Positions 63,281 through 64,000 of a stretch of DNA of 64,000 nucleotides are shown piece by piece (the stretch's first letter is position 1; each line of letters opens with the position of its first letter). A program made the translations under genes and the position numbers. Location: positions 138,892,727 to 138,956,726 of the forward strand of contig OY726561.1 in assembly GCA_963383645.1 (NCBI GenBank), in the 5' to 3' direction. Source of the stretch: Muscardinus avellanarius. Taxonomy: Eukaryota; Chordata; Mammalia; Rodentia; Gliridae. The notes beneath the pieces are model-generated. The model was not told the DNA's origin and did not search any database. It was given only the letters and a program-made list of their open reading frames with translations.

Positions 63281-63326
<46 letters not shown>
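63215..63326 (-). repeat. Antisense SINE right half with (TG)n
   Basis: TTTTGGTACTAGGGATTGAA to CCACATCCTAGCCC, then (TG)n at 63282-63326 that also borders the next SINE. Confidence 0.8.
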
Positions 63327-63327
63327 A

Positions 63328-63524
63328 TGTGTTACTGGAGATTGAACCCAGGGGCATTCTACCTCGGAGCTACACTCCCCGCCCTGCTTTTTTTTTTTTT
63401 TTTTTCATATTGAAACTGGTTGAGAGCCTCACTCAAGTTGGTGAGGCTAGCCGTGAACGTGAGATCCTCCTGTACCAGCCTCTCAAGTACTGGGGTTGTG
63501 GGTGAGCGCCACCACACCCGGCTC
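63328..63524 (-). repeat. Dimeric SINE, antisense
   Basis: GTTACTGGAGATTGAACCC to GAGCGCCACCACACCCGGC; its (CA)n end forms the TG tract. Confidence 0.85.
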
Positions 63525-63529
63525 CATGC

Positions 63530-63790
63530 AATGTCCTTTTCATCTCTGTCAGCTTGGTTTTTATCTCTAGAAGTTCTATTTGGATCTTTTATTATACTTT
63601 TCATGTGTCTACTTAACATTTTAACTTATAAAGTATGATAACTGTTTAATGTCCTCTAACATCTATGTTAATTCTGGGTTTTTGATAAATGGTCCTCATT
63701 ATGGGTCACGTTTCCCTGTTTCTTTGTGTGCCTGGTGATTTTTGTTTGGATGGCAGACATAAAACTTACCTTGGCAGACACTTAATTTTT
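63530..63790 (-). repeat. Old L1 fragment, antisense
   Basis: CATTATGGGTCACGTTTCCC, GCCTGGTGATTTTTG and GGATGGCAGACATAAAAC match words common in antisense L1M elements. Confidence 0.5.
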
Positions 63791-63857
63791 GGATTACTAT
63801 AAGTACTTTTTTCCTTTTTCTTTCTTTATTTCTCTTCCTCCCCCTGCTCCATCTCTT

Positions 63858-63945
63858 TCTCTTTTTGGGATAATAAATTTCTGTTGTCTAAGTCACATAG
63901 TTTTTGGTACTTTACTAGGGCAGCCCTAGCAACTCAATACAACTG
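63858..63945 (+). repeat. MLT1-like LTR 3' end
   Basis: AATAAATTTCTGTTGTCTAA, TTTTTGGTACTTTACTAGGG and CCTAGCAACTCAATACA are the 3' end of a MaLR LTR. Confidence 0.6.
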
Positions 63946-64000
63946 GGCAGAACACTGCAGCTTTGATAAATTATTTTCAGATTATTTGATGTACAACAGA

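Larger units (their letters stand above)
15237..64000 (+). other. Presumed first intron of the rightward gene
   Basis: Starts with GTAAGG and continues to the right edge without any exon I can recognise. A long first intron is plausible for FBXO42, whose human gene is large. Most of the length is transposons, listed individually. Inference only. Confidence 0.35.

Overview
The window is nuclear DNA of a rodent in the squirrel-related clade (Sciuridae, Aplodontiidae or Gliridae). The evidence is some fifty copies of a dimeric SINE: a 7SL/B1-like left half (GCCGGGCGTGGTGGCGCACG) joined through an A-rich linker to a tRNA-Ala/ID-like right half that ends in CCCCAGTACC. This is the architecture described as B1-dID/MEN SINEs. 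A canonical ID element, L1-type LINEs, MaLR-type LTRs and MIR/MER5 fossils complete a typical rodent repeat landscape. There is no bacterial or viral-genome content, and nearly all open reading frames are by-products of repeats or of GC-rich DNA.

The only single-copy gene signal is a CpG island at about 14.24-15.42 kb. It is a bidirectional promoter, with paired inverted ETS motifs around a CRE-like and an NRF1-like site. Leftward, a first exon ends with 13 coding nucleotides (M-E-D-E plus one base) at a GTAAAG donor. This suits SZRD1, whose protein begins MEDEE. Rightward, a GC-rich first exon ends at a GTAAGG donor at 15236. If the left gene is SZRD1, the right one should be its head-to-head neighbour FBXO42. 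On this reading positions 1-14388 are the first intron of the left gene and 15237-64000 lie in the first intron of the right gene. I found no second exon of either, and the gene names are inferred from memory of the families rather than proven.

The rest is transposon-rich intron. Two 2.8-kb elements in opposite orientation (about 26.22-29.02 kb minus, 47.91-50.69 kb plus) share an unusual layout: a monomer-like L1 5' UTR, an L1 ORF1, about 0.7 kb of an older L1 ORF2 3' end in reverse orientation, and an L1 3' UTR with A tail. Both copies have the same internal junction, so this looks like a mobile ORF1-only 'half-L1' family with a captured antisense ORF2 piece. Copy 1 keeps a full 320-codon ORF1; copy 2 has one premature stop. 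Both landed in A-rich parts of SINEs.

At 54.71-58.19 kb sits a complete, young-looking LTR element. It has 323/324-bp LTRs about 1.5% different, 5-bp target duplications, a tRNA-Phe-like primer site and a polypurine-like tract. It has no pol or env and only a decayed gag zinc-knuckle trace. Its leader carries seven 38-bp repeats, each with a GCCATCTT (YY1-type) motif or close variant and most with a small hairpin, plus a separate 44-bp array. It resembles a non-autonomous, VL30/ETn-like element.

Many long microsatellites (CA, GAA/GAGGAA, GA/GGGAGA, TTTC, AAGG) grow directly from SINE 3' ends. Boundaries of repeats are by eye and good to roughly 5-20 bp.
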